A stretch of DNA of 64,000 nt from assembly GCA_963824225.1 (NCBI GenBank), contig CAWGOF010000001.1, positions 310,001-374,000 on the forward strand, given 5' to 3'. The translations under genes were made by a program, and so were the position numbers. The notes beneath the pieces are model-generated. The model made no database searches and had not been told where the DNA came from. It was given only the letters and a program-made list of their open reading frames with translations. The stretch is from CAWGOF01 sp963824225. GTDB taxonomy: Bacteria; Acidobacteriota; Polarisedimenticolia; Polarisedimenticolales; Polarisedimenticolaceae. The number at the start of each line of letters is the position of its first letter. Positions within the stretch are counted from its first letter, which is position 1. Positions 8,487 through 17,836 of this stretch are shown here, in pieces.

Positions 8487-11103
8487 CGCCCGCCGTCGAG
8501 CACGACGACGCGCGCGCGCCGTCCGTCCTTGCCCCGCCACTCCTGCGGATCGAAACGCTCGCGGACCCACGGGGCGTCGGCCGGATCGGGCACGGCAGGC
8601 AGCACGGCGAGCGGCAACGTGAACACGCCCTGCGGCGTGTGGGCCTCGAGGCGCGAGCCGCCGTCGACCAGGAACACGTCGGTCTCGTCGGCCAGCAGGC
8701 GCTCGAGATCGTTCGACGGCACGGCGAGCGCGCCGTTGTCGTCGATCGCGTAGCGCCGGAACGGATACGGGAAGCCGAACAGCGCGTGGTGCCGCGCCGT
8801 GCAGTAGCGCGTCGGCTCGGTGCCGGCGACGAACGCCTCGGTGATCACGTCGGTGCAGCCGGCCTCGTGGTTGGCCTTCAGGCCCGTGTGCGCATCGATC
8901 GCGACCATCGTCAGCCCCGCGGGAACCGGGAACTCGGGGGGCCGCCGATCGGCGTACGCGCGCTGCATGAACCGGGTCCAGATCGGCAACGCCGCCACGG
9001 CTCCGGTCTCGCGCGGGCCGAGGCTCTTGCGCTCGTCGAACCCGATCCACACCCCGACCGCCAGCTCGGACGAGTAGCCGACGAACCACGCGTCCGTGCA
9101 GTCGTCGGTCGTGCCGGTTTTCCCGGCCAGATCGAGACCCAGCGCCGCCGCGGCGCGCCCGGTGCCGTCGGCGATCACGCCGGCCAGCACCTGGTTCATG
9201 AGATACGCGACCTCGGGGCGCACCGCGTCGTGCGCGGCAGCGGTCGGAGCGGAAACGAGCACGCCCTCGCGGTCCCGCACTTCCTCGACCAGGTGCGGTT
9301 CGACCAGCACGCCCTGATTGGCGAACGCGCCGTACGCCGCCGTGAGCTCGAGCAGACTGATCCCGAACGCGCCGAGCGCGAGCGAGGGGTACGGCTCGAG
9401 CTGGGTCGTGATCCCCAGGTCGTGCGCCAGCTCGAGCACCGGCGCGTACCCGATCTCGGTCAGCAGCTTGACCGTCGCGATGTTCGCCGACTTCTCGAGC
9501 GCGCTGCGCAGGGTCACGCTCTCGTAGTACTCGTTGGTGTAGTTCTCGGGCTGGTACGGCTCGGGGTTCGAGCGGTCGAGGAACACGGTCGGCTCGTCGA
9601 GCAGCAGGTCGGCGAGCGTGCGATCGCGAGTCAGGGCGGCGGCGAACACGAACGGCTTGAACGCCGAGCCGGTCTGGCGCCGGGCCTGCATCGCCCGATC
9701 GTACTCGCTCGCCGCGAAGTCGAACCCGCCCACGAGCGCGCGTACCGCACCGGTCGAGGGCTCGAGCGCCACGAGCGCGGCCTGGGCCACCGGACGCTGC
9801 TCGAGCGCGAGCCGCAGCGCTCCGTCGGGTTCGAGCTCGACGATCCGGACCTCGATCACGTCGCCCGGATCGAGCAGTCGCGCCGCGCTCTTCGACCCGG
9901 TCCAGCCGATCTCGTCCGGTCCGAGCCGGCCCTCGTGCGTCGCGACGCGCACGCGCACGGTGTCGCCGCGCTCGGCGAGCACGATGCCCGGAACGACGTC
10001 GCCCGCGCGCAGCTCGGTGTGCCAGCGCGGTGTATCCCACGCGGCGGGATCGACGCCCTCGGGGACACGCTCGGTCACGCGGCGCCAGCCCTGACGATGG
10101 TCCAGCTCGCGCAAGCCCTCGCTCGAGCGCGTGGTTCGCGATCTCCTGCAGCCGCGGATCGAGCGTCGTCTCGCACCTCCAGGCCCTCGCGGTACAGCTG
10201 CGAGCTCCCGTAGCGCGCCTGCGAGCCAGCGTCGCACCTCCTCGACGAAGTACGGCGCCAGGGTCTCGCTCCCGGCGGACGACGTCGTGACGCCCAGGGG
10301 CTCGCGCGAGGCGCGCTCGGCCTCCGCCGCATCGAGGTATCCCTCCTCGACCATGCGCCGCAGCACGTGGTTCCGCCGGCGCCGTCGCCCGCTCCGCGTT
10401 GCGCAGGGGCGACAGCGCCTCCGGGCGCTGGATCAGGCCGGCGAGCATCGCCGACTCGGCGAGCGCGAGCTCGCGCGCGGGCTTCTCGTAGTAGAACCGT
10501 GCCGCGGCCTCGAGCCCGTACCGGCCGTGACCCATGTAGATCTGGTTGCAGTAGAACCGCAGGATCTCGGGCTTCGTGTACTGCCGCTCGATCTCGAGCG
10601 CCAGCACCGCCTCCTGGGCCTTCCGGCGCCAGCGTCTTCGCCGGGTGCAGGAACAGGTTCCGTGCGAGCTGCTGGGTGATCGTGCTCGCGCCCTGCTCCA
10701 GGCGCAGGTGGCGCACGTCGCTCCACAGCGCGCGGACGATGCCCTTGAGGTCGATCCCGGGGTGGCGATAGAAGCCCGAGTCCTCGACCGCCACGAGCGC
10801 GTTGCGGAACGTGACGGGGATGTCGTGGAACTCGATCATCGTGCGCCGCTGCTCGGCGAACGTCGCCGCGATGGACCCGTCGACCGCCAGCACGCGCGAC
10901 ATCACCGGCGGGTCGTAGTCCTCGAGGCCTCGCACGTCGGGCAGGCCGAACCGCAGGAACCGGCCGACCACGAGGCCGGAGATCGCCGCGAGGATTCCGA
11001 TCGCCCCGAGGACGAACGGCCAGCGCCGCCGACGTCGCGGGACCGCTGCGCTCTCCGCCGGCGGACGTGCATCCACGGACGCCGCATTCTCGTTCGCTTG
11101 CAT
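8483..11103 (-). CDS. mrcA: Bifunctional penicillin-binding protein 1A (frame broken in the glycosyltransferase region)
   Basis: Class A PBP that polymerises and crosslinks peptidoglycan. I take ATG 11103 (M-Q-A-N-E) because GGAG lies 9 nt upstream. An N-terminal TM helix (~residues 28-48) precedes GT51 motifs E-D-S-G-F-Y-R-H-P-G-I-D and Q-G-A-S-T-I-T-Q-Q-L-A-R-N and a Y-C-N-Q-I-Y-M-G-H-G-R-Y-G-L-E-A-A-A segment. An OB-like insert follows, then the transpeptidase S-x-x-K (S-A-F-K), S-A-N and K-T-G-T-T motifs. A ~150-residue C-terminal extension of unknown role follows the KTG box. Indels near 10640, 10380, 10215, 10165 and 10125 split the gene; everything else reads cleanly, so errors are more likely than decay. 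Confidence 0.88.
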
Positions 11104-11175
11104 CGCGCGCCGCTCCAGTCGCCAGCGCATAGCATAGCGCCCGGGCGCGGGCCGGCGCACGAATCACGTGGCGCG

Positions 11176-11181
11176 TAGAAT
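11176..11181 (+). promoter_or_regulatory. -10 element for uvrB
   Basis: TAGAAT 11 nt before the uvrB ATG. Transcription would start about 4 nt before the start codon, i.e. nearly leaderless; no Shine-Dalgarno fits in between. Confidence 0.45.
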
Positions 11182-11192
11182 CCCCGGCGGCG

Positions 11193-13196
11193 ATGGGCGC
11201 GTTCGAGCTGGTCTCCGATTATGTCGCGACCGGCGACCAGCCGGCGGCGATCGATGCGCTGGTGCGCGGTGTGCGCGACGGGCGGCGCGACCAGGTGCTG
11301 CTCGGCGTCACCGGGTCGGGCAAGACGTTCACCATGGCCAACGTGATCGCCCGGCTCGCCCGGCCGGCGCTCGTGCTGGCGCACAACAAGACGCTCGCCG
11401 CCCAGCTGTACCAGGAGTTCCGCCGGCTGTTCCCGCGCAACGCCGTCGAGTACTTCGTGTCGTACTACGACTACTACCAGCCGGAGGCGTACGTCCCGCA
11501 CAGCGACACGTACATCGAGAAAGAGGCGACGATCAACGACGAGATCGACCGCATGCGCCATTCGGCGACGAGCTCGCTGTTCGAGCGGCGGGACGTGCTG
11601 ATCGTGGCCAGCGTGTCGTGCATCTACGGCCTCGGCTCACCCGAGGCGTACCACGGGATGATGCTGCTGCTCGAGCGCGGCCTGGCGATCGACCGGGACG
11701 CCGCGCTGCGCAAGCTCGTCGAGATCCAGTACGAGCGGACGACCGCCGATCTCCGTCGCGGCGCGTTCCGCGTACGGGGCGACACCGTGGAGATCTGGCC
11801 GGCGTACGCCGACGACGCGCTGCGCGTCGAGTTCTGGGGCGACACGGTCGAGACGCTGGCCCGGATCGACCCGTTGCGCGGGCTCGTGCTCGAGCCGCTC
11901 GATCGTCAGCCGATCTATCCCAACTCGCACTACGTCACGCCGGAGGACGAGCGGCGCCGGGCCATCGCGTCGATCCGCTCCGAGCTGGGCCAGCGACTGG
12001 ACCAGCTCAGCGGGACGGGCAAGCTGCTCGAAGCCCAGCGCCTCGAGCAACGGACGCGCTACGACCTCGAGATGCTGGGGCAGGTGGGCTACTGCCACGG
12101 GATCGAGAACTACTCGCGGCACCTGACCGGGCGACTCCCCGGTGAGCCCCCGCCGACGCTGATCGATTACCTGCACGACGACTGCCTGTGGATCGTCGAC
12201 GAGAGCCACGCGACCGTCCCGCAGGTCCGCGGGATGTTTCCGGGCGACCGCTCGCGCAAGACCACGCTCGTCGAGCACGGGTTTCGTCTCCCGTCGGCGC
12301 TCGACAACCGGCCGCTGACGTTCGAGGAGTTCGAGGGGCGCCGCGGGCAAACGGTCTACGTCTCGGCCACGCCGGGGAGCTGGGAGCTCGCGCTCGCGGG
12401 CGGTGAGGTCGTGGAGCAGGTGGTGCGTCCGACCGGGCTGCTCGATCCGCAGGTCGTCGTGCGGCCGATCGCCGGTCAGGTCGACGACCTGCTGGCCGAG
12501 GTCCGCGAGCGTGCGGCGCGCGACGAGCGGACGCTCGTGACCACGCTGACCAAGCGCATGGCCGAGGATCTCACCGAGTACTATCGCGAGCTCGGCGTGC
12601 GGGTCGAGTACCTGCACTCGGAGGTCGTCACGCTCGATCGCGTGCGGATCCTGCGCGACCTCAGGCGCGGCGCATTCGACGTGCTCGTCGGGGTGAACCT
12701 GCTGCGCGAGGGGCTCGATCTCCCCGAGGTGTCGCTGGTGGCGATCCTCGACGCCGACAAGGAAGGGTACCTGCGCTCGCAGAGCTCGCTGATCCAGACG
12801 ATCGGCCGCGCCGCGCGGCACATCCACGGGCAGGCGATCCTGTACGCCGACCGCGAGACTCCGGCGATCCGGTGGGCGGTGGACGAGACGGTGCGGCGCC
12901 GGGAGATCCAGGCGCGATACAACGCGGAGCACGGCATCACGCCCGAGAGCGTGCGCCGGGCGCTCGACGAGCTGATCGGGACGCCGATCGCCGCGGACTA
13001 CTCGAGCGTAGCGCTCGAAGCCGAGCCCGAGGAGCCGATGGTCGAGGACCTCGAGGCCCTCGGGGCCGAGGTCGAGCGCCTGGAGCGCGAGATGCTCGAC
13101 GCCGCGGAACGGCTCGATTTCGAGCGCGCGGCGACGTGCCGCGACCGCATCCGGTTCCTGCGGCGCCGGGCGGTGCTCGACGCCACTCCCGGCTGA
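11193..13196 (+). CDS. uvrB: Excinuclease ABC subunit B
   Basis: 667 residues, full length for UvrB. It is the DNA-damage verification helicase of nucleotide excision repair, loaded by UvrA and then binding UvrC. Visible features: Walker A G-V-T-G-S-G-K-T (~residues 39-46), the Y-Y-D-Y-Y-Q-P-E-A-Y beta-hairpin region, D-E-S-H helicase motif, L-I-Q-T-I-G-R-A-A-R motif VI, and a C-terminal UVR coiled coil (R-L-D-F-E-R-A-A-x-x-R-D-x-I). No upstream ribosome-binding site; a TAGAAT box is close to the ATG. uvrC lies 0.9 kb downstream on the same strand with one opposite-strand gene in between. The stop and that of the convergent gene form the palindrome TGACGGCCGTCA. Confidence 0.97.
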   Translation: MGAFELVSDYVATGDQPAAIDALVRGVRDGRRDQVLLGVTGSGKTFTMANVIARLARPALVLAHNKTLAAQLYQEFRRLFPRNAVEYFVSYYDYYQPEAYVPHSDTYIEKEATINDEIDRMRHSATSSLFERRDVLIVASVSCIYGLGSPEAYHGMMLLLERGLAIDRDAALRKLVEIQYERTTADLRRGAFRVRGDTVEIWPAYADDALRVEFWGDTVETLARIDPLRGLVLEPLDRQPIYPNSHYVTPEDERRRAIASIRSELGQRLDQLSGTGKLLEAQRLEQRTRYDLEMLGQVGYCHGIENYSRHLTGRLPGEPPPTLIDYLHDDCLWIVDESHATVPQVRGMFPGDRSRKTTLVEHGFRLPSALDNRPLTFEEFEGRRGQTVYVSATPGSWELALAGGEVVEQVVRPTGLLDPQVVVRPIAGQVDDLLAEVRERAARDERTLVTTLTKRMAEDLTEYYRELGVRVEYLHSEVVTLDRVRILRDLRRGAFDVLVGVNLLREGLDLPEVSLVAILDADKEGYLRSQSSLIQTIGRAARHIHGQAILYADRETPAIRWAVDETVRRREIQARYNAEHGITPESVRRALDELIGTPIAADYSSVALEAEPEEPMVEDLEALGAEVERLEREMLDAAERLDFERAATCRDRIRFLRRRAVLDATPG

Positions 13197-13202
13197 CGGC
13201 CG

Positions 13203-14021
13203 TCAGGCCCAGCGCGTCAACAGGTCGAGGAACCGTGCGTCGCGAGCGAACGTCAAGCGCTGGACGGGGACGCCGTGCAAGATCCGGTCGATCAGCGCGG
13301 GCACGCGTCCGGCAATCCGCCCGCTCGGCGGCACGTGGGGCAGGTTCGCCACGACCATCGCCTGCGCGATGCGCGGATCGACGGGATCGACACGCGGCGT
13401 CGAGCCGTGCGCCGGGAGGAGCAGCGCGCCGAGCGGCCAGCGGCCCGGACCGGCCTGCGGCGGTGTGCGACGGAACGGGAGCGCGAGCACGTCGATCGTC
13501 GATCCGCCCGCGTCGACCCCCACGAGGTCGTCGCTGATCGGCTCGGCCGCGCCGGCGGCCAGTGCGCACCACGTCGACTTCCCGCTCCCCGATGGCCCGA
13601 GAAGCACGAACCCTCGACCGCGGACGACGATCCCGGCAGCATGCAGCACGAGGGCGCCGTGCACGGGGGCCGTCGACGCGAGCGCGGCGAGCACGAGGTT
13701 CACGACCGTGTACAGGCGCTCCGCTGCGGGTCCCGCGGCGAGGACGAGCTCGGCTGCGCCCGAACGATCGACCGCGATCCGGCCTTCCGGCGTCTCGTAG
13801 CGCAGCGGCTCGCCCTCGTCGACGAGCGTGGCCGCGAGGGGCGGTCCCCCGCCGAACGGTCCTCGACCCTCGACGATCGTGACGTCGAGCCACGCCGGTC
13901 GAGCGTGGGAGCCGAACGCGGCCCAGCGCGAGCCGATCGCCGTGGCGAGCGCGGCATCGGCGCCGCGCAGGCGCACGATCATCCCCGACATGTCGAATGT
14001 CAGACCGTCCGCAGACGTCAC
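13203..14021 (-). CDS. HPr kinase-like P-loop ATPase (orphan)
   Basis: 272 residues from GTG 14021 (GGCGGAG upstream). A divergent N-terminal ~110 residues precede a P-loop domain with G-P-S-G-S-G-K-S-T (~143-151) and I-S-D-D-L-V-G-V-D, the arrangement of the HprK catalytic domain (P-loop then acidic pair). The HprK N-terminal DRTGG domain is absent and no HPr or PTS gene is nearby. Related HprK-like proteins occur in RiPP clusters beside PqqD-like proteins, where they may phosphorylate peptides. Here such a locus lies ~9.5 kb away, so a link is speculative. Divergent from uvrC with a shared symmetrical -10. Confidence 0.6.
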   Translation of the reverse strand: MTSADGLTFDMSGMIVRLRGADAALATAIGSRWAAFGSHARPAWLDVTIVEGRGPFGGGPPLAATLVDEGEPLRYETPEGRIAVDRSGAAELVLAAGPAAERLYTVVNLVLAALASTAPVHGALVLHAAGIVVRGRGFVLLGPSGSGKSTWCALAAGAAEPISDDLVGVDAGGSTIDVLALPFRRTPPQAGPGRWPLGALLLPAHGSTPRVDPVDPRIAQAMVVANLPHVPPSGRIAGRVPALIDRILHGVPVQRLTFARDARFLDLLTRWA

Positions 14022-14075
14022 GCAACTCCGCCCGGCGCCGTGCGCTCGCTGCGCGCGGCCCCATCGTCGGGAGTC

Positions 14076-14082
14076 TAGGATA
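14076..14082. promoter_or_regulatory. Symmetrical -10 serving uvrC and the divergent HprK-like gene
   Basis: TAGGAT (+, 14076-14081) and TATCCT (-, 14082-14077) overlap. The plus box ends 6 nt before the uvrC ATG, so that transcript would be leaderless. The minus box gives a ~50-nt leader for the HprK-like gene. Confidence 0.45.
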
Positions 14083-14087
14083 GCTCC

Positions 14088-15872
14088 ATGCGCGACTTCG
14101 GCGAGCGGATCGATCGTCTGCCCACGCGGCCGGGTGTGTACCTGTACCGCGATGCCGCGGGCCAGGCGATCTACATCGGCAAGGCCAAGTCGCTGCGCGA
14201 TCGCGTCCGGTCGTACTTCCGCGAGGGCGCCCGGCACGATGCGCGGATCGCGCGGATGGTCAGCGAGATCGCCGATCTCGAGGTGATCGTCGTGGGCTCG
14301 GAGATGGAAGCGCTGATCCTCGAGTCCAACCTGGTGAAGCGCGAGCGCCCGCGATTCAACGTCGTCCTGCGGGACGACAAGAACTTCCCGTACCTGCGTC
14401 TGACGTTGACCGACCGGTATCCGCGCGTGGTGCTCGTGCGGAGCGCGAAGGTCGATGGCGATGTGTACGTCGGTCCGTTCCTGCCGGCGTCGACGGCGCG
14501 ACGGACGATGAAGCTCGTGCAGCGCTATTTCCAGGTCGCAACGTGCAACGAGCCGTTCGACGGCAAGCGGCGGCCGTGCCTGTACTACCACCTGGACCAG
14601 TGCCTCGCACCGTGCGCCGGAAAGACGAACCCCACGGAGTATCGCGCCGCGGTCGACGATGCCCGGTTGTTCCTCGAGGGCCGCGACCGCGACCTCGAAC
14701 GCTCGCTCGAGACGCAGATGAACGAGGCCAGCGCGGCGCAAGAGTACGAGAGGGCGGCGCGGCTGCGGGACACGCTGCGCACGGTCCGATCGCTCGCCGT
14801 GCGCCAGCGCATGACGTCCCTGGGCCTCGAGGACCAGGACTACCTCGCGCATCATGCCGAAGGTCCACAGGCCGTGCTCGAGCTGTTCCAGGTCCGCGGC
14901 GGCCGGGTGCAGGGCCGGCGCGAGTTCTCGTTCGAGGATCTCGCCGTCGAGCCGCGGTCGTTCTACGGCAGCGTGCTGTCGCAGTACTACGCCGAGGTCG
15001 AGCCGCCGTCCGAGATCTACGTGCCGGTGGAGCCGGAAGACAAGGGGCTCGTCACGCGCTGGCTCCGCGCGCGTCGGGGGGCCCGGGTCGAGCTGCGCGT
15101 GCCGCGCCGCGGAAACCGGCGCGCGCTGCTCGAGCTCGTCGAGCACAACGCGAAGCTCGCGTTCGCCGCGCGGTTCCGCGCGGCGCACAGCCATGGCGTC
15201 GACGCGCTCGCCGGACTGGCCGACGCGCTGGGTCTCGACGAGCCACCGCGGCGCATCGAGTGCTTCGACGTGTCGAACCTGCACGGCACCGACAGCGTGG
15301 CGTCGCTCGTCGTGTTCGACGGCGGCCGGCCGCGACGCTCGGAGTACCGAACGTTCCACCCGCGCGTCGAGGGGCCGGACGACTTCGCCTCGATCGCCGA
15401 TGCGGTGACGCGGCGCTACCGGCGTCTCGTCGCCGAGAACGCACGGTTGCCCGACCTGGTGATCATCGATGGCGGGCGGGGCCAGCTCGGAGCCGCCGTC
15501 GGCGCGCTGGCCCGCGAGGGCCTGCCGACGCTGCCCGTCGTCGCTCTGGCCAAGCGCGAGGAGGAGCTGTTCGTGCCCGGCTCGGCCGAGCCGTTGCGGC
15601 TCGACCGCGGCTCGCCGGCCCTGCAGCTCGTACAGCGGATCCGCGACGAGGCGCATCGGTTCGCGATCGACCGGCACCGGCGGCGGCGGTCGCGACGCAC
15701 GCTCGCGACCGAGCTCACCGAGATCCCGGGGATCGGGCCGCGGACCGCGGCCAAGCTGCTGCGCGAGTTCGGGAGCGTTCGTGGCGTGCGCCGAGCCGGG
15801 TCGTCCGAATGGGAGCGCGTCGCCGGCCGGCGCGCGGCCCGCGCGCTCGAGGCGCGCTACCGCAGCGCCTGA
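14088..15872 (+). CDS. uvrC: Excinuclease ABC subunit C
   Basis: 594 residues. Makes the dual incisions in nucleotide excision repair. GIY-YIG domain at the N-terminus (G-V-Y-L-Y-R-D, Y-I-G-K-A-K-S-L-R-x-R-V-x-S-Y-F), a cysteine-bearing segment (C-N-E-P-F-D... C-L-Y-Y-H-L-x-x-C-x-x-P-C, possible Fe-S ligands), a UVR motif (A-A-Q-E-Y-E-R-A-A-R-L-R-D), the RNase H-like C-terminal nuclease (E-C-F-D-V-S-N-L-H-G-T, L-V-I-I-D-G-G-R-G-Q) and a terminal helix-hairpin-helix pair (I-P-G-I-G-P-R-T-A). Start ATG 14088 lacks a ribosome-binding site and lies 6 nt after TAGGAT, consistent with leaderless translation. Confidence 0.97.
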   Translation: MRDFGERIDRLPTRPGVYLYRDAAGQAIYIGKAKSLRDRVRSYFREGARHDARIARMVSEIADLEVIVVGSEMEALILESNLVKRERPRFNVVLRDDKNFPYLRLTLTDRYPRVVLVRSAKVDGDVYVGPFLPASTARRTMKLVQRYFQVATCNEPFDGKRRPCLYYHLDQCLAPCAGKTNPTEYRAAVDDARLFLEGRDRDLERSLETQMNEASAAQEYERAARLRDTLRTVRSLAVRQRMTSLGLEDQDYLAHHAEGPQAVLELFQVRGGRVQGRREFSFEDLAVEPRSFYGSVLSQYYAEVEPPSEIYVPVEPEDKGLVTRWLRARRGARVELRVPRRGNRRALLELVEHNAKLAFAARFRAAHSHGVDALAGLADALGLDEPPRRIECFDVSNLHGTDSVASLVVFDGGRPRRSEYRTFHPRVEGPDDFASIADAVTRRYRRLVAENARLPDLVIIDGGRGQLGAAVGALAREGLPTLPVVALAKREEELFVPGSAEPLRLDRGSPALQLVQRIRDEAHRFAIDRHRRRRSRRTLATELTEIPGIGPRTAAKLLREFGSVRGVRRAGSSEWERVAGRRAARALEARYRSA

Positions 15873-15899
15873 GCCGCTGGCGCCCGCAGGCCCCGGGCC

Positions 15900-15905
15900 T
15901 ATATT
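15900..15905 (+). promoter_or_regulatory. -10 element for the hydrolase-fold gene
   Basis: TATATT in the context GCCTATATT, 48 nt before ATG 15953; GAGAGG ribosome-binding site at 15942-15947. No clear -35. Confidence 0.4.
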
Positions 15906-15952
15906 CGCCCAGGGTTGCGGGCGGCCCGCGCCGCGCCGATCGAGAGGTACGG

Positions 15953-16870
15953 ATGCGCTTCTGGCGCTCGCACGTGGGCGCGATCGTGCTCGTCGTGCTC
16001 GTCGCGTGTGGCGTCGTGGTCGGGGCGACCGTCGTCCAGGTGCGCCGCGGAACCATGCCGCAGCGCGTCGACCCGCCGGCGATCGATTTCGCGGCGATGC
16101 GCATTCCGGCGACCCACGTCCAGTTCACCGCGGCCGACGGCATACCGCTCAGCGGGTGGCTCCTGCCCGGGCCGCCCGGTGCGTCCGCGGTGATCCTGTG
16201 CCACGACGCCGGCTCGAACCGTGCGGCGCTGCTCAATCTGGCGATCCGGCTCCACGGGGACGGGTTCACGATCCTGCTGTTCGACTTCCGCGGGCACGGG
16301 CAGAGCGGGGGCACGCGCAGCACGCTCGGTCTCGAGGAGAAGCGCGACGTGCTCGGTGCCGCGGACCTGCTCGTCCGGCAGTTCGGTCCGGAGACGACGC
16401 GCGTGGGGGTCTACGGCGTCGGAATGGGAGCGTACGCGGCGGTGCTCGCGGCAGCGGACCGGCCCGCGCTGCGGGTGCTCGTGCTCGACGGGCTCTACCC
16501 CGACGTCCAGTTCCGGCTCGTCCGTCAGGTGTACGCGGGATGGGAGTTCGCGGTCGATCGCCTGGCGTTCCTGCCGCGGACGGTGTTCAGCGCGATGCGC
16601 GGCGGTGCTTCGGCCGACGAGCGTGCCTCCGACGTGATCGGAGCGCTGCCGGGCCGCGACTTCCTGTTCCTCGTCCCGGCGGGCGACAGCGCGCTGGCCG
16701 ACGCGATGCAGCGCATGTACGAGTCGATCCCCGCGCAAGTCGACGCCGACGGTAACCTCGTGGTGCTCCCGGCCACGCAGGGCGACGGACTGTACGACGA
16801 GCAGCTCGCCCGGTACCATGAGCGGGTGTCCACGTTCTTCGTCACCCGCTTGCGCAAGCCCACGGTCTGA
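15953..16870 (+). CDS. Membrane-anchored alpha/beta-hydrolase-fold protein lacking the nucleophile serine
   Basis: 305 residues, ATG 15953 with GAGAGG upstream. One N-terminal TM helix (~8-28) puts the domain in the periplasm. The fold follows the BAAT/esterase-like pattern: D-G-I-P-L-S-G-W-L-L-P, I-L-C-H-D-A-G-S-N-R (oxyanion region), F-D-F-R-G-H-G-Q-S-G-G. The nucleophile elbow, normally G-x-S-x-G, reads G155-V-G157-M-G159, so the serine is a glycine. Unless another residue substitutes, it is not a classical hydrolase. It lies between uvrC and the prenyl synthase on the same strand, and its role is unknown. Confidence 0.7.
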   Translation: MRFWRSHVGAIVLVVLVACGVVVGATVVQVRRGTMPQRVDPPAIDFAAMRIPATHVQFTAADGIPLSGWLLPGPPGASAVILCHDAGSNRAALLNLAIRLHGDGFTILLFDFRGHGQSGGTRSTLGLEEKRDVLGAADLLVRQFGPETTRVGVYGVGMGAYAAVLAAADRPALRVLVLDGLYPDVQFRLVRQVYAGWEFAVDRLAFLPRTVFSAMRGGASADERASDVIGALPGRDFLFLVPAGDSALADAMQRMYESIPAQVDADGNLVVLPATQGDGLYDEQLARYHERVSTFFVTRLRKPTV

Positions 16871-16890
16871 ACGAGCGCGCCTCGGCCGAG

Positions 16891-17769
16891 ATGAACGACC
16901 TCGGATCGTTCCTCGAATCCGCCCGTGCGCGGATCGACGACGCGCTCGATCGCGCCGTCCCACCGCTCGGTACGCCTCCGCCCGTGCTGCACGAAGCCAT
17001 GCGCTACGCACTGCTCGCGCCGGGGAAGCGGCTGCGCGGCGCGGTCGTGCTGGCCAGCTGCGAGCTGTTGCGCGGGGACGCGGAGACCGCCCTCCCGCTG
17101 GCCTGCGCGGTCGAGATGGTCCACGCGTCGTCGCTCGTCCTCGACGACCTGCCGTGCATGGACAACGCGACCCTGCGGCGTGGCCGACCGGCGGTCCACC
17201 GCGCGCTCGGCGAGGCCAATGCGATCCTCGCCGCCGTCGCGCTGCTCAACGCGGCGTTCGAGGTGCTCGCCCGGACCGAGCGGCTGCGTCCGGCCGTACG
17301 CGCGGAGATGGCGTCGCGTCTGGCGCGTGCGGTCGGGGCCGAGGGGCTCGTCGGGGGGCAGGTCGCCGACCTCGTCGCCACCGGAACGCGGCTGGGACTC
17401 GACGGGCTCGAGTACATCCACAGCCACAAGACCGGCGCGCTGTTCATCGCCGCGGCGGAGATCGGCGCGCTCGCCGCCGGGGCCAAGGAGCGCGAGCAGC
17501 GCGGGCTCCACGCGTACGCCAAGAACCTCGGGCTCGCGTTCCAGATCACGGACGATCTGCTCGACTACAGCGGAAGCCCGGCGATCACCGGAAAGGACGC
17601 GGGCGCCGATCGCGACAAGACCACGTTCGTCGACCTGTGCGGAATCGACGGTGCACGCCGGCTGGTCGACGAGCTGATCGACACCGCGATCGCCGCGCTC
17701 GCGCCGTTCGGCCGCCGGCGCGAGCGGCTGGTCGCGCTGGCTGAGCTCGTTCGCGGCCGCGACCGGTGA
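16891..17769 (+). CDS. ispA: Polyprenyl (farnesyl/geranylgeranyl) diphosphate synthase
   Basis: 292 residues. Trans-prenyltransferase that condenses IPP with allylic diphosphates. The first Asp-rich motif is D85-D-L-P-C-M-D91, the second D-D-L-L-D-Y, and G-K-R-L-R (~47-51) binds IPP. Other family marks are G-G-Q and H-x-x-K-T-G-A-L. Length and motif spacing match the short-chain IspA group, which usually makes farnesyl diphosphate for undecaprenyl and quinone synthesis. Product length cannot be fixed by eye. No xseB or dxs neighbours. Confidence 0.88.
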   Translation: MNDLGSFLESARARIDDALDRAVPPLGTPPPVLHEAMRYALLAPGKRLRGAVVLASCELLRGDAETALPLACAVEMVHASSLVLDDLPCMDNATLRRGRPAVHRALGEANAILAAVALLNAAFEVLARTERLRPAVRAEMASRLARAVGAEGLVGGQVADLVATGTRLGLDGLEYIHSHKTGALFIAAAEIGALAAGAKEREQRGLHAYAKNLGLAFQITDDLLDYSGSPAITGKDAGADRDKTTFVDLCGIDGARRLVDELIDTAIAALAPFGRRRERLVALAELVRGRDR

Positions 17770-17782
17770 CGGTCGGCGACCG

Positions 17783-17811
17783 CTGACGGCGCTCGAACGC
17801 TGGGCTATCCT
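17783..17811 (+). promoter_or_regulatory. Sigma-70-type promoter for the phosphatase-superfamily operon
   Basis: CTGACG (-35, 17783-17788), 17-nt spacer, TATCCT (-10, 17806-17811), then CTGGAGGAA ribosome-binding site and ATG 17837. Confidence 0.5.
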
Positions 17812-17836
17812 GAGCGATTCCTGGAGGAACGGCACC

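Noticed and set aside
13203..15677. An 824-codon open frame on the minus strand across uvrC
   Set aside because: Only the part below 14021 carries a recognisable domain; the rest is the antisense of uvrC in GC-rich DNA.
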